Source: Nepenthes gracilis (Eukaryota; Streptophyta; Magnoliopsida; Caryophyllales; Nepenthaceae). From it: DNA of 64,000 bases. Below, in pieces: positions 46,161 through 58,497 of the stretch (within the stretch, counting starts at the first letter, position 1; every line of letters starts with the position of its first letter). Under the pieces are notes generated by a model. It saw only the letters and a program-made list of their open reading frames with translations. It was not told the origin of the DNA and made no database searches. A program made the position numbers and the translations under genes. The stretch is taken from positions 5,044,126-5,108,125 of the forward strand of contig BSYO01000036.1 in NCBI GenBank assembly GCA_033239525.1, in the 5' to 3' direction.

Positions 46161-46171
46161 TTACCAAAAAA

Positions 46172-46188
46172 AATTCTATTAAATATAG
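46172..46188. repeat. Target-site duplication (right) of the LINE
   Basis: AATTCTATTAAATATAG, identical to 43685-43701. Confidence 0.9.
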
Positions 46189-46779
46189 TACTTTAATTAA
46201 CTTTAAAAATTCAGTTCACACCTAAGAAAAGTCCAATAATAGTTAATAAATAAAATGTTTAAAAAAATATAATAAAAGAAGTAAGTAGTAGGCATTGATA
46301 CACTATTATTCAATTAAGTTAGATTCAAGGACATGTATAGTTAGAAATAATCATTTAATAGCAGTAATAATAACTGTTAATCAGTCAAAATAGTTATAAA
46401 GATGTACATAGCATTAGTAACAGTTTTTAACTTGGCTTAAATTTTAAGCTCATTCAAGTAAAATTTTTATCAGAATGTTGGCATTTAAGTCAGCTCCTAA
46501 TAATCTTTGATCGAATCCCTAGACAGTTGAGATTTGGCTCAAAAATATAACACAATATCACCATAGTTATCAATCACTAGTAAAATGCCCTAATTGTAGC
46601 TCCTGAGTTCTAATTCTTGGTAAGTTGCATTTAATTACTTGTTTAATCCATATTTAAGTATTAAGGTTGATGGGTACTCTAATGGAACTCAAGACAAGTT
46701 ATCTCAGGCTGAAACATGATGGAAGTATGTATTCAAAATAGACAAAAAATTATGCCCTGTGCAAACATGAAAGGCGCAT

Positions 46780-47365
46780 ACAGAATTCTAATTAGTTTTC
46801 TATAAGATTTTTTTTAGAAGTGATCGAATCTATTATTTTAGAAATTTAAATTATTAGTTGTATTAAAATACCCAAGTTGAGACAAGCATTTTTCATAGGT
46901 TTTTTATACATTAATTTGTTATGTAATTAAAAAAGATACATTTATATTGTGTTCTAATACCTACAATATAATGAAATTTTGATTATGGTTTGATTTACAT
47001 GTAAAATAAAATAGCCATAAAGTTTATATTTTTGGGACTAAATTTTAATTTTGTTCTCATATTTAACTTAATTTAAGTTTATACTCATGTTATTTTGAGT
47101 CTATTTTATTTTGTACTTATCAACTTGGGTTATTTTATTGATTAGATTTGAAAAAAAAAAAATGTATTCAAATTGTTGCCAAGTTTTTTCCACATAACAA
47201 CTTTATAGAAATAGAGTATGCTAAATTCTTTTTTATTTTTTTAATTTCAATTTGTTAATTCAACATTGATTTGTTTGGTTTAATAAAATTATTTTTTAAA
47301 TAATGATGTGTAATTAATCATAAATAATACATGCATAAATCCTTGCTAACACTATTTTCTTGAAA
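46780..47365 (+). repeat. Paralogue of the 39295-42290 locus lacking both solo LTRs
   Basis: It starts AGAATTCTAATTAGTTTTCT and runs collinearly with 39295-39618, 40598-40693 and 41989-42290. At the positions of the two solo LTRs it reads straight through (GAGTCTATTTTATTTTG and CACATAACAACTTTATAG). It is an unclassified repeat or a segmental duplicate; no terminal repeats or coding capacity are visible. Confidence 0.75.
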
Positions 47366-48433
47366 AATTTAAACTAGTTTCTCTATTTTTTTTTTTCTTT
47401 ACAATAATAAGAGTGCAGAAAAAAATGTTTTCTTAAAGCCTATTGTTTTATTTTCTCTAGACTTCTCATAAAAAATATATTATTATAAAAATATCTAAAT
47501 CTTATTATAAGATACATCTAATTTCTATTTCTAAATGATATAAGATCCCAAAAATTATATAGATTAAAACCTAATAATATTATGTTTATAATATTTTGTA
47601 GCTGAACCCTCTTGTTGTGTTTGTAATTGTCATTTTCCCATGCTAACACATTTGCCTTGCTTAGTGTCTTCACTCTTAGATACTATGAGATAGTCATTTA
47701 TAAAAAGAATAAATCATTATATAAGACTTACTTTTATGATATATGGGGAAGTCAAATATAAGCATTCTTATTAGTACCAGCACTGAATAAAAGTTGCTTT
47801 CATAATTTAATTCTATAATTTTTAGTCAGATATATTTAGTATAATTTATAAGTTACTTAAAGTTATGAATATATATAAGTTGTATTAGAGAAAATCAGAA
47901 AAATATCACAACTCTATAATATTTTTATTTATATTTGTTGTATGAAAGATAAATGAATATTATGTTATTCAAAATTATAAGGTTAGGGGGTTGAGAAACT
48001 ATTGCTTGTTACTTGTTATCTATTTTAGGAGCATTACTGTCATGTTTTGTAGCTTCTCTTTTTGCTTCCATCCACAAGAGATGAATGTTTGTGTCGACAA
48101 CAAGTCAATTTTTTAAGTTCCCTACATATAAAAAATATTTAAAAAATTATCAAATAAATTATAATTAAATAATAAGCTTCACAAAAAAAAAATAGTAATT
48201 GTCAAATACACAAATGACTTCAACAAACCGACAACTTCTCATTAGCCCAAAAGCAATAAGGAGGATGCATGAGGTATAGACCAAGAAAACTCAATGTACT
48301 ATAATAGTTAATAAAATAGTGACTAAAACCTCAGTTATTCCTGAGATAAGAGATTGGTCGGTCTAAAATTCAGGCCAAAGTAGAATATTCCACACAAAAT
48401 TTTCTAATCTACTAAATGGTGGCCTTCTCAAAT

Positions 48434-48436
<3 letters not shown>

Positions 48437-48481
<45 letters not shown>
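48437..48481. repeat. TA dinucleotide microsatellite
   Basis: About 22 TA units in a row. Confidence 0.95.
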
Positions 48482-48483
<2 letters not shown>

Positions 48484-50299
48484 CTTAGGCCATTGTACCT
48501 TTTGATTATGCTATGATATGTTTGATCTACCTAGTATTTGTTTGGGTTACTTTATTTGTTTGTGTTGAAGAGCAATTGACAACTACTTAGTTCATTTGTG
48601 GTTAGCTTGGCAATGTATATTAAAGTTAGTTTTCTCTTAATTAAATTAATTTGTTTAGTCTAAATTTTTAAATGTTTTCTTTTTGTAATAGAATAATAAG
48701 ATATATGATATTTTGTTATGAACAAGGTACAAGCTATGCTTCTTAGATTCTATTTATCCGATCACACAAATAACTAGTTGCTTCTTTGATAAGGTAATAA
48801 TTACAAAATAAATTTTTATTTGAATAATACTTGCAAAGAAATTATTAGGCAAGTAAAATATTATCACAAATGTTTATTTCTTCCACAAAAGCCATTTGAC
48901 ATTGATCAACCATAAACTCTAAAGAGCTTTTTAACTAAATAGCAATGATTTTGAAAATAAGCTAGTAGATAACATTACAATACAGCATAGGTCTGAATTA
49001 AAAAACTTAAGAAAAAAGATTTGACTTTAAAAATGAGACAACGTAGATAGCCAACGTAGATAGCAATGAACTTTCGCAGCAAACTAGATAGCCAACGTAG
49101 TAATAAAAGATGAGAAGGCATCGATTTTTGAATGAAAGGACTCAGATCCTCCAACAAGGCTATTCGGTTACGCCCTTGTCGCTCCCAACAAGTTAGAAAA
49201 ATAATTAACTAATTATTTTATTTTTATCCATATTTATTATTACATTTTTGAAATTTTATTTAATTTATGTAATTAAATCATATATATTTTTGTATAAGTT
49301 TTAATCCTAAAAAAATTAAAATAAAAGCAAATAAATGAACCAAATAGAGTCATCGTTTTATCAATCCAACTAGCTGGTTAGAAAAAAAATAAAAATAAAA
49401 CTGATGTTAGTTTCTTAGAAATTAAGGACGGATAAAAATAAAAGTAAAGTTAGCTTATCATAAATTACAGACAACGGAAGATTATACATTCATACATATA
49501 TGCATATATACATATAAATTTGTTCAAAGTTGATATGATACAGATCAACCTACACCACCGATGACCAAGCCCAATATACTAGAACTGGACAAGATATATT
49601 AGCCTAACATAATTGGTTGGAGATAAATTATTATTAGATAATCCTGACGTCACACATTAACAGGCTATTATGTCGACTGAAATTGACCACCTTAACATTG
49701 AAAAAGTTGACAAGACGTGTACTGAAATTATGCCAAGGACCATGTTGGTCATTGTCTGCTAGGTACTAATCTAGAGTGTAAGGTAGGATGTGTTAGGCGC
49801 CAGACTTTTAACGTATTATTATGATATATGATATTTCAGACATGCGTTTAATTAAAAAATGACATGAATATAGGCGTGCATATAAAAAGACAGCTATCAT
49901 GATTAGGTATTTGCACATAAATGGGAAATGAGCTTATCAGTTAGGCAAGAGAAAAGAAGAAAAAAAAGGCACTAAATTGAGATAGGATTTTCTAATAACA
50001 TTTTGTCAAATAAAGTAATCATCTCTAATTTTAAATATGACTCATTATCAAAAATATTACTTCATCTCCTCCATTATTATCCAAGATTAGTCGTTCTCTC
50101 AATTTTCTTTAAATTATAACTATCCATTTTAAATAAATTGCCCAAATTTAGAAAAAAATAGTTTCAGTTTTTTTAATGAAATGGAGCCCCATTGATCTAG
50201 AAATGGGAAACTAGAGACTTCCATTTTTTAAAAAAATGAATGTTACTTTTTTTATTTTAAATATTAAATAGTTTATCTGTTAAAGAGATAAAGCTCTCC

Positions 50300-50410
50300 T
50301 GCGTAGCATAGAGAGAGAGGGAAAGAGGAGAGAGAGAGAGCATGCATGAGCAGGGAGCGTAGGGAGGTAGAGAATAAAAAACAGAGAGAGAGACAGAGAG
50401 AAAAAAGGGT
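50300..50410 (+). other. GA-rich tract, possible 5' leader
   Basis: Purine-rich repeats (GAGAGAGAGAGAGCATGCATG and similar) follow a TTAAATA box-like sequence at 50260 and end at AAAGGGTGAGTCG, which resembles a splice donor. It could be a first untranslated exon, but no downstream coding exon was recognised. Confidence 0.25.
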
Positions 50411-51975
50411 GAGTCGCTTTTCAGTTTTTAATGTTAGTTTTTGCTTTAGAATTTTAGTATAATAGATTTTGTTTTAAATTTTTATTGTTTTACATGTTTA
50501 AGTTTTAATATAATATTAACTCTATTTCAAAAGTAGCAAGACTCCATCCAATTCTATTCTGTCTATTTTTATATATTTTGTAAGTTAGTTTAATTTTGTA
50601 TTGATATTATGATTTATGCTATATTATATTATAAGAATCAACACGTTATAACTATGTATTTTAATTCTCAAGCAACTTTAAATTTTTTATATTTTATTTT
50701 ATTAATCATTGGATGATTAAATTATCATTACTCTTATAAATATAATTTTTTATTATTTAATTTCTTATGTTTTATTTCCTATTCTTTTATTTTCCTAAGT
50801 ACAAGATGGCAAAATCATCAATGCTCTTGCAATTTTAGCTTTTATTATTTTAAATTTTTATGCTTTAATTTCTGTAACTGTTGGACTGTAGTGCCATTAC
50901 AATTATTTTAATTTTATATTATGTAAAATTTTAACAATTTAATTTTTTTTTTTTTGGTAATTTTAAAGTAAATTCATAGCCACACAGTTATTAGGGTTAC
51001 CCATCTTCACCATTTAATATTAAGGTTTTTTAATTTTAAAATATATATAATTATTACGAAATTAATTTTATATAGAAAAGCAACTTCTTATAGATACGAT
51101 GTCAAACTTATTGAAAAAATTATACCAAATTATTGTACACTTATGAAGTTAATAAAATCATTCATACTGAAATTTAATCAATTTGACATATTAATTAGGT
51201 TTTGAACCACTCTCTTCTGAATTTCACATCCTTTGAAAGTATTATTTTCAATTCTAGAACTGTTAGAATATTCCATGTGAGTTTTGTTCGAGTTGCTCAA
51301 TTCATTGAAGATTCACAAGAAGGCCATTAGCCAGATGGTTAGATGCCATTTAGAAAGATTTTCAATGGCACATTGAAAAAAAAATAACAAGTTGGCTGTT
51401 TTAGTGTTAGGCTTGAGAGGATTTCTTACAACAACCAGACCTGAGTCACTCAGCCTGATTAAAACTAGTCCTCAAAAAAAATTTAAATCATAAACACTGA
51501 TCATAAATCTATAATAAATGAATTATCTATAGTAAAATAAACTTTTTAAAATAAAAAATAATATAAATACCCATAATAATAATAAAAATTAAGGGAATAT
51601 AATCTCGATAAAATATTTAACATCTAATAAAAGTAAATAAAATCTCTTATCTTTCATTATAAATGCTACTAGACTCTAAAATCATTTTTACTTGAAAATC
51701 TCTACAACAAATACACAATCACCTCTAACTTGCTATTCACCTTCTTTCTTTAGAGCAAGAAAACGTAAAAATGCGACAAAAACTCAATATGTGATATAAT
51801 CAATAATATCATAAATTAATAAAATATCTTAAATAATAATATCAAATATATAAGAATAATATCAATATATAAACGATCGTCAAACTATCCAAGATTTAAT
51901 GTCACGTTGTAAACATGACTCAAGGTCTACAATAATGAATATCAAGGGTTTTCACCAAAATCGAGTATTATAAAC

Positions 51976-52939
51976 TGTTGGGTCCCATGTTCCGGCTCAT
52001 GAGACAGGTCCAGGCCCATAAAGCAAACAGCGGCCCATGAGAAAATCAGGAGCTCGCGAGAAAGCGTCAGCCCAGTCCAACGGGGAATAGGCATGAAGTC
52101 ACGCCAACGGAAACTGCGAGCGCATTAAATGCGTCGCAGGAACAGGCGTGAAAAGGCGGAAAGGCTAGCCAATAGAGGCATGGCTGGCACCACGCCAACG
52201 CCATCGTCAGCTTTGTCTGCAGGCGGCCAACCACTCCTCTCTCAAGGAAAATCGGCGTGATCGCGGCGCTTTCAGGCGCGCACAGCACGCTTCTCAGGGA
52301 CAGCCGCGTGGCCGTGGTCAACGCTGCGACCAACGGCGCAACGGCCCGAGGCAACAGGCGTCTTGGCGCCCAAGAGTCCCAAACGGGAGGAGGCATATAA
52401 GCGCCCTCACCCTCCGGAGAGAAGGATTACGGCTCGGGTCGGATTCCAACTCCGAGAACGATTTTTCAGTTACTGCGATCTTGCGACTAAGGGTAACCTT
52501 GGATCCCAAGCTCTAATCCGGCTTCCATAAGGCTCCAATCCTCGAGGCGGATTGGACAAATCGCTCTCCTTCTTCTCATCCGTCAAGCGGGAAAGTTAGC
52601 CACTCATCGCGATTGCACCAAGGAAGCCAGGCCTTCCATCACCCGCTCACTTTGCATTTCCACTCATCACCACATAAGCTCTTCTTACGCATCCACGGCA
52701 TTTTTACGCGCACCACCTTAGCGTGCGCATTTCCGTCAGTGCGGGAATTTGCCGACTTGAGCGTCGGAGTGGCCTTGGTGGGAGAAATCCCTACTGGACC
52801 CTTCACCTCTTGTTTGTTGTTTGTGTTGTGCGAGTCCGAGTTACGAGAGACGGAGACCGGATCTTTCTTCCGAGCCAGCGCGCTTAGGAATCCGAAGGCT
52901 CCCTAATCCGTACGACAACCTTGGGCCCGGGACGCAACA
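51976..52939 (+). repeat. 5' LTR (964 bp)
   Basis: It starts TGTTGGGTCCCATG and ends GGGACGCAACA just before the primer-binding site. Its first 101 bases recur at 63900-64000, and it is homologous over its length to the solo LTR at 39619-40597. Confidence 0.93.
52394..52401 (+). promoter_or_regulatory. TATA box of the 5' LTR
   Basis: CATATAAG in the context GGAGGCATATAAGCGCCC, conserved in the solo LTR of the same family (40021). Confidence 0.7.
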
Positions 52940-52940
52940 T

Positions 52941-52958
52941 TGGCGCCGTCTGTGGGAA
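52941..52958 (+). other. Primer-binding site
   Basis: TGGCGCCGTCTGTGGGAA starts one base after the LTR. This sequence is common at this place in plant Tat-lineage elements. Confidence 0.88.
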
Positions 52959-53010
52959 GCTGACAACAAGCCAATTGTCTCTTTCCCAACAAGTAGCTGA
53001 ACAACCAAGC

Positions 53011-54650
53011 ATGGTAAACACCAGAGCACAAACCAGTGCTCCTGCGGTGGAGACCACCATCCAGGATGGGGTTCCCCCCACGGGGAACCAAGCAAACAAC
53101 CAACCGGAGCCGGGCACCGCCACGGCCGCGGAATTAGACGCCTGAAGGAGATCCTCCTCGCCGTATGCGCGAACACCAGGACCGCCGTGCCGAGGGCTGC
53201 CCCTCTAGCGGCCCGAGCCTCTACTTCAAGAGAGAAAGGCGTCGAAGCCACTCGCGGGGAGGCGAGCCAACCGTCTCGACCACGCGGCCCCCTGGCCCGC
53301 ACCGGTGGGAGCGGCCGAGAATGAGGCGGAAAGCGCCTCGCCCGATGACGGCAGGGAGGACAGCCGGAAAAGGGCGCTCCCCGCGGCTCGCGGCAACGGG
53401 AGGCCACCGCCGCTGAGCTCCAATGGGGAGCGCGCCTCCCATCTGCAGAGCCGCCACCCCCGGCAAGCACTGGAGGCGAACCCCGAGGGGGAACACGGAG
53501 CTCGCGCGCCGTCCTCAGCCGCGAAGGGGCTCTACGGATCCACCGATGGAGGAGAAAGTCAAGGTGTTGTGGGACACCCGCACAAGGAGAAGCCCACGCC
53601 CTCCTCGCGATCTCCGCAGTCGCCCTTCGCCATGGACTGCGGACACGGCCCTTCTGAGCAAGTTCGAATGCCGGTCATGGAGGGATCTGACGGAAGCAAG
53701 GATCCCATGGACCATCTCAAGTTGTTTCCGCACCCACCTCACTCTACAAAGGGGCAAGCGAGGCCACGATGTGTCGAGCTTCCCCGTCACCCTTAGGGGC
53801 GACGCGCTACTGGGTTCCATGGCCTCCCGAACTCCATATGCTCGTTCGACGAGCTCGCGGCAACTTCCCGAGCGATTCGCCTCCGGCGGGGCGGGAGGAG
53901 AGGCAACCATGGCACCTAGTCCGCCTCCGCCAGAGGACGGATGAAAGCCTGAAGCGGTTCCTGGACCGTTTCATCACTGAGGCGCGACGGATCCCGCACC
54001 TCTCCGACGAACTGAAGCTCAACGCCTTCGTCGCCACTTTGGCGGCGGGGGACTTCTTCAAGCACTTGTCGCACCAGCGCCCGCAGACTTTCAGGGAGGC
54101 GGAGGCCATTGCCCGGGCGTATATCACGGCCGAAGAGGCCAACGAAGCAAAACGCCCCGAGCGGGCGGATCGGCCCCCGGAGACCTCCAGAGCCTCTGGT
54201 GGAAGAAAGAGGGACGGCGACAGCCAGCGCTCCATGGAGCGCCGAAAGCAGCAGCGGCCCCCGCCGGGGCCTAAGAAGGATTACAGCGGGGCCTCTCGAC
54301 CCGCTGAATGATAGCCGCACAAACATCTGATGCGAGATCCAGGATGAAAGATTCTTCAAGTGGCCAAAGACACCCAAGGGTCCTGGGCGGCGGCAGGACA
54401 ATCTTGCCCGGTACCACCATTTGTTTGGGGCACTCGGCGAGAAGCTGCCCGCACCTGCGGCGGGAGATTGAAGATCTGATCCCGCGAGGACACTTGAAGA
54501 GATTCGTGAAGGCTCGGGGCAAGAACACTGCCCCCTCGACGGGAGAACCCGGCGAGCCACCAAGAGCCCGCACGGCGGCCGGCGTAGTCCACATGATCTC
54601 TTCCGCCAAGCCAGCAAAACGCCGGGGCGCGGACCGCCGGAGATAGCTTC
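53011..54650 (+). pseudogene. Gag, frameshifted
   Basis: The start MVNTRAQTSAPAVETT at 53011 is followed by a stop at 53143 and a low-complexity Arg/Pro-rich part. The capsid is spread over three frames: RMPVMEGSDGSKDPMDHL (about 53665), FRTHLTLQRGK, then the open frame 53769-54311 with RQPWHLVRLRQRTDESLKRF, RFITEARRIPHLSDELKLNA and TFREAEAIARAYITAEEANE. A possible zinc-knuckle region follows only as GHSARSCPHLRREIEDLIP. Gag builds the particle; this copy would need several frame corrections. Confidence 0.8.
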
Positions 54651-54689
54651 CCGAGTAGCAAGCGGGCGAAGTTAGGGGTTAGAAATGAT

Positions 54690-55301
54690 GTCATTAGCTT
54701 TAGCGGTGAAGACATGGCACATGTAACTTCCCCCATACCGACCCCCTTGTTGTATCGGCCCTCGTTTACTGTGGTGGTGATGACTACCGGTGAAACGGGT
54801 CTTCATTGATAATGGAAGCTCACAAATTTCTTTTGTATCTTACGCGTTCACCCAGGACTAAAACGTAGCCAAATGAAGGCAGCAAACGGACCATTATACG
54901 GCTTGGACAACGAGCCTGTTCCAGTGCAAGGGATTATACGACTGGAAGTCACGATGGGGACTCACCCGCGCTCTATGACGCGCGAGTTGGCGTTCCTCGT
55001 CGTCGACCTTCCGTCTGTCTACAATGCCATACTCGGCAGACCATTCCTGACGGCCTTCGAAGCCGTCACGTCCATCCCGCACCTGAAGGTGAAATTTCCC
55101 ACCCCTTGGGGAGTGGGAGAAGTTCCCGGAGACCAAGAAATGGGGCGGACGTGCTACTTGTCCCAAATCAGTCCTATGACATCATGCGGACCAAGTGAAG
55201 ACACTGGACCTCGCGGCGAGGCGTCGCTCCAACGAGGCCCAATCGGGGAGGCGAGGCGATTTCGCTCGATCCCTCCGATCCCGAGCGGTGCGTCGGCATA
55301 G
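54690..55301 (+). pseudogene. Aspartic protease region
   Basis: IDNGSSQIS near 54812 is the D-x-G-S/T active site (D-N-G-S-S is usual in the Tat lineage). It is followed in frame 54873-55301 by GLDNEPVPVQGIIRLEV, ELAFLVVDLPSVYNAILGRP and AFEAVTSIPHLKVKFPTPWG, the late part of the protease. A frameshift near 54850 separates the two. The enzyme would cleave the gag-pol precursor. Confidence 0.82.
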
Positions 55302-55363
55302 GGAAATCCCTTGACCCGGAGATCGCGGCAGGACTAATTACCTTCCTACGGACCAACTCCGAT

Positions 55364-56440
55364 GTGTTTGCATGGGGCTCGGCCCGACATGCCGGGATAT
55401 CGGCCGAAGTCATAGTCCACAAGCTGGGCCTTGACGCGAGCCGAAAACCCGTCCGGCAGAAGCGGAGGAACCACTCCGTCGAGAAGTTGGTCGCCATCAG
55501 GGAAGAAGTGAAGAGGCTCTTGGACGCAGGATTTATCAGAGAAGTCCAGTACCCGGAGTGGCTGTCCAACGTCGTGCTGGTGAAAAAGAGCAGCGGCAAG
55601 TGGCGGATGTGTGTCGACTTCACTGACGTGAATAAGGCCTGCCCCAAAGATAGCTTTCCGCTCCCAAGGATTGACCAACTCGTGGACTCCACGTCCGGGC
55701 ACGAACTGTTGAGCTTCATGGACGCGTACTCGGGATACAACCAGATCCGGATGGACCCAGAGGACGAGGAGCACACCTCGTTCATGACAGACCAAGGGAC
55801 GTATTGCTACAAAATGATGCCCTTTGGTCTCAAGAATGCGGGCGCAACGTACCAGCGCCTCGTAAACAAGATGTTCGCAGCTCAAATCGGGCGGAATGTG
55901 GAGGTGTACGTCGACGATATGCTCGTAAAAAGCAAGGTCGCAAGCCGCCACGTCGGCGACACAGGCCGAGACCTTCCGGATCCTCACGACATGGGATGAA
56001 GCTTAACCCCGCCAAATGCGCGTTCGGGGTAACCTCTGGAAAATTCTTAGGCTTCATTGTATCCCAGCGCGGAATAGAAGCCAATCCGGAGAAGATCAAG
56101 GCAATACTCGATTTGAACCCTCCGCGCACAGTAAAAGAAGTCCAGAAGCTGACAGGGCGGATAGCCGCCCTCTCACGGTTCTTGGCCAAGTCAGCTGAGA
56201 AATACTTGCCTTTCTTCAAGGCGCTAAGGGGCACCAAGTCACACGGGTTCAGATGGAACGAAGAATGCGACGAAGCGTTCAGGGAACTGAAGACCTACCT
56301 CTCCAGCGCGCCGCTGCTAAGCTCACCGCGCGCGGGAGAGGATCTCTACCTCTACCTGGCAACGTCAGCTTCCGCCCTTAGCTCCGTGTTAGTGGCGGAA
56401 CATGAAGGCAAGCAGCAGCCGGTGTACTACGTGAGCCGGA
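55364..56440 (+). pseudogene. Reverse transcriptase
   Basis: An open frame of 211 residues (55364-55999) holds [54 protein letters not shown], the [14 protein letters not shown] segment and the catalytic box [10 protein letters not shown] near 55910. A frameshift near 55945 moves the reading to the 55804-57003 frame: [39 protein letters not shown]. Its YVDD box is intact. Confidence 0.92.
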
Positions 56441-56690
56441 GTCTTGACGGACGTAGAAACCCGTTATCCGCTGGCAGCCGAAAAGATGGCGCTCGCACTC
56501 GTCTATGCGGTAGCGGGAAGCCGCGACCCTACTTCCAGGTCACATCGGATCGTCGTGCTAACGGACCAACCGTTGAGGACGATTTTGCGAGGCTTGAGAC
56601 GTCCGCCGGGGCTGGTGAAGTGGGGCTGTCGAGCTCGGGGAGTTCGACACAGGTTCGCCGCGGCCCCGCCGTGAAAGGGCAGGCCCTGGC
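56440..56690 (+). pseudogene. First RNase H domain
   Basis: [20 protein letters not shown] and PVYYVSRSL are read just upstream in the 55804 frame. [18 protein letters not shown] and [15 protein letters not shown] are then read in another frame (56444-56674). As usual in the Tat lineage this first RNase H is degenerate: the position of the initial catalytic Asp (normally Y/C-x-D-A) reads L-A-T-S. Frameshifts at about 56440 and 56670 bracket it. Confidence 0.8.
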
Positions 56691-56698
56691 GGACTTCA

Positions 56699-57060
56699 TT
56701 GTCGAAGCGGCAACGCGAGAGCAAGCGAGAGGACAACAACGCGGAGAAGAAGACGGACGGAGATCTCGCCGTATGGACTCTCAGCGTGGACGGATCGTCA
56801 ATCCGGCAGAGGCGGAGCGGAGGCGGTGTTGTGCTAAGGGCGCCCGAAGGCATGGAGATCACATACTCCGTTACAGCGGCCTTCCCGACCACGAACAACG
56901 TTGCGAGAATATGAAGCCCTCCTCGCGGGCTGCGGGGCGAGGAGTGTTTTGCGCGGTCGGCCCAGTCGTGCGTAGTGATTTGAGCTCGTGGTCGACCGGG
57001 TGAAAGGGAACTTGAGCCGCGAACCCTGATTAGTGAGGTATCTCGGCGAAAGTAAGAACC
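56699..57060 (+). pseudogene. Second (additional) RNase H domain
   Basis: [20 protein letters not shown] followed by [20 protein letters not shown] and TTNNVA is the start of the archaeal/plant-like extra RNase H of the Tat lineage, with the catalytic Asp in V-D-G-S-S. The E-A-x-Y-E-A-L-L helix is read in a shifted frame ([10 protein letters not shown] region), so the domain is cut after about 65 residues. Its presence is the main lineage marker. Confidence 0.85.
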
Positions 57061-57333
57061 ACGATCCACGAGTTCGGTCGGTCGAGATCGAGCATATCCC
57101 GAGATCGGATAACGAACGTCTTGGCCGGCTGGCCGGGACGCGCCGCCGCGAGCCGCGGAGAGCGACGCGCGAGAGCCCAGGGAAGTCTAAACGCACCCAA
57201 AGACATCGGCGAGGACAAAGAAGTAATGCAGATCGACACGGGGATAAGCTGGATGGCCGTACATACGATTCTGGCCGAGGAACCTTCTTAGGAGGACGCA
57301 TGTGATGCCAAGCGAGTTAAGAAAAGCGGTCGG

Positions 57334-58497
57334 ATGGTACGATTCAGACGGAAGAGGCATGCAGGCGGGGATACTCAGCTCCCCTCTGAAATGTCTTACT
57401 CCGAGAGGAGGCCGACTACGCGTTGGCGAAGTACACTTGGGCTGTGCGGGTCGCAGCACGTTAGCGGAAAAAATCTAGCATTCAACGTCATGCGGCAAGG
57501 CTTCTACTGGCCCACCATGAAGAAGGACGCTATGGAGTTCGTCCGCAAATACGAAAGTTGCCAGGTCCACGGCAACATGACGCACCAACCGCACACCGAG
57601 CTGCACTGTCTCCAGTCCCCATGGCCGTTCGCGCAATGGGGGCTCGACATACTTGGTCCACTTCCAGTGGCAGCCGGACAGAGAAAATTTCGATCGTCGG
57701 TATCGACTATTTTACGAAATGGGTGGAAGCTGCCCCTCTCGCTAAGATCTTGAGCACAATGCGGCGGAGTTCCTCCATGAGCATTGTTTGCCGCTTTGGG
57801 ATCCACGAGGTTGTGGTGGCCCGATAACGGGACCCAGTTCACTGGGAAACGCTTTACAAAGTACTGCCGCGACCTCCGCATCAAGCTGGTGCACACATCC
57901 GTGGCGCACCCGCAGTCCAACGGGCAGGTCGAAGTTACCAACCGCACGTTGCTGCATGGGATAAAGACCCGACTGGAAGACGCAGGGGGCTCCTGGGTTG
58001 AGGAGCTACCATCAGTGCTATGGTCATACCGGACAACTACGAGAGAATCAACAAGGGAGACGCCTTTTAACCTTTGCTTCGGAGTTGAGGCAGTGGTCCC
58101 CGTAGAGGTGGGAATGCCAAGCCTGCGGGTCGAACACTTCGACCCAACCACCAACGCGCAGAAGCTTCGGGAGAGTCTGGACTTGCTCTCAGAGGTTCGG
58201 GACGCCGCGCGGCTCCGAACCGCCGCCTACCAGCAGCGAGTCGCGCGGTACTACAACAAGCTGGTGAAAGCACGCCCGCTAGAAGTTGGAGATCTGGTCC
58301 TCCGGAGCGTAGAGGCGGCCAGGAAAGACCGCGACCAGGAACAAACTCTCCGGGATGGGAGGGCCGTTCTTCGTCTCCGCAATCCTCCGGAGCGGAGCGT
58401 ACAAGCTACGCGCCCGAGCGGCAGACTTGTCCCACGGACATGGAATGCCGCCAACTTAAGAAATATTATCAATGATGCTGGCGGCGATCCCAGGTAA
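57334..58497 (+). pseudogene. Integrase
   Basis: The zinc-binding part reads GFYWPTMKKDAMEFVRKYES with CQ; the first Cys of the C-x-x-C pair appears as Tyr. The core follows with WGLDILGPLP (first Asp). After frameshifts at about 57700 comes the 57784-58497 frame: PDNGTQFTGKRFTKYC (second Asp), SVAHPQSNGQVEVTNRTLLH (catalytic Glu), SVLWSYRTTTRESTRETPF, then RRVA-type basic tail with LEVGDLVLRSVEAA. All three catalytic acids survive but in two frames. A stop at 58495 ends pol. No chromodomain follows, as expected outside chromoviruses. Confidence 0.9.

Larger units (their letters stand above)
43702..46171 (+). mobile_element. 5'-truncated L1-type LINE with complex tail
   Basis: A 17-bp perfect target duplication flanks a plus-strand insert that begins inside reverse transcriptase and ends in AAAAAAA before the right duplication. 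5' truncation, variable-length duplication and an A tail are the signature of target-primed reverse transcription. The ORF2 remnant runs to about 45204. It is followed by an AT run (45271-45285), four A-tract-ended units (45295-45663) and about 500 bp of other sequence (45680-46160). Confidence 0.92.
46189..51975. other. AT-rich intergenic DNA without a recognisable gene
   Basis: No reading frame over 65 codons and no known domain. It contains the empty paralogue of the 39295-42290 locus (46780-47365), a TA microsatellite (48437-48481), a short duplicated CAACGTAGATAGC near 49040 and a GA-rich tract (50300-50410). The stretch 51200-51470 is less AT-rich and reads KIHKKAISQMVRCHLERFSM in one frame, which I do not recognise. 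TAAAC (51971-51975) is the left target site of the Tat element. Confidence 0.6.

Noticed and set aside
49560..49800. Less AT-rich patch with TGACGTCA-like and GTTGACC motifs considered as a gene promoter
   Set aside because: No TATA-ATG arrangement and no coding sequence downstream; motif matches are expected by chance.
53165..53910. Many long frames on the minus strand and in alternative plus frames in the gag region
   Set aside because: High GC content keeps several frames open at once; only the frames with capsid landmarks were accepted.
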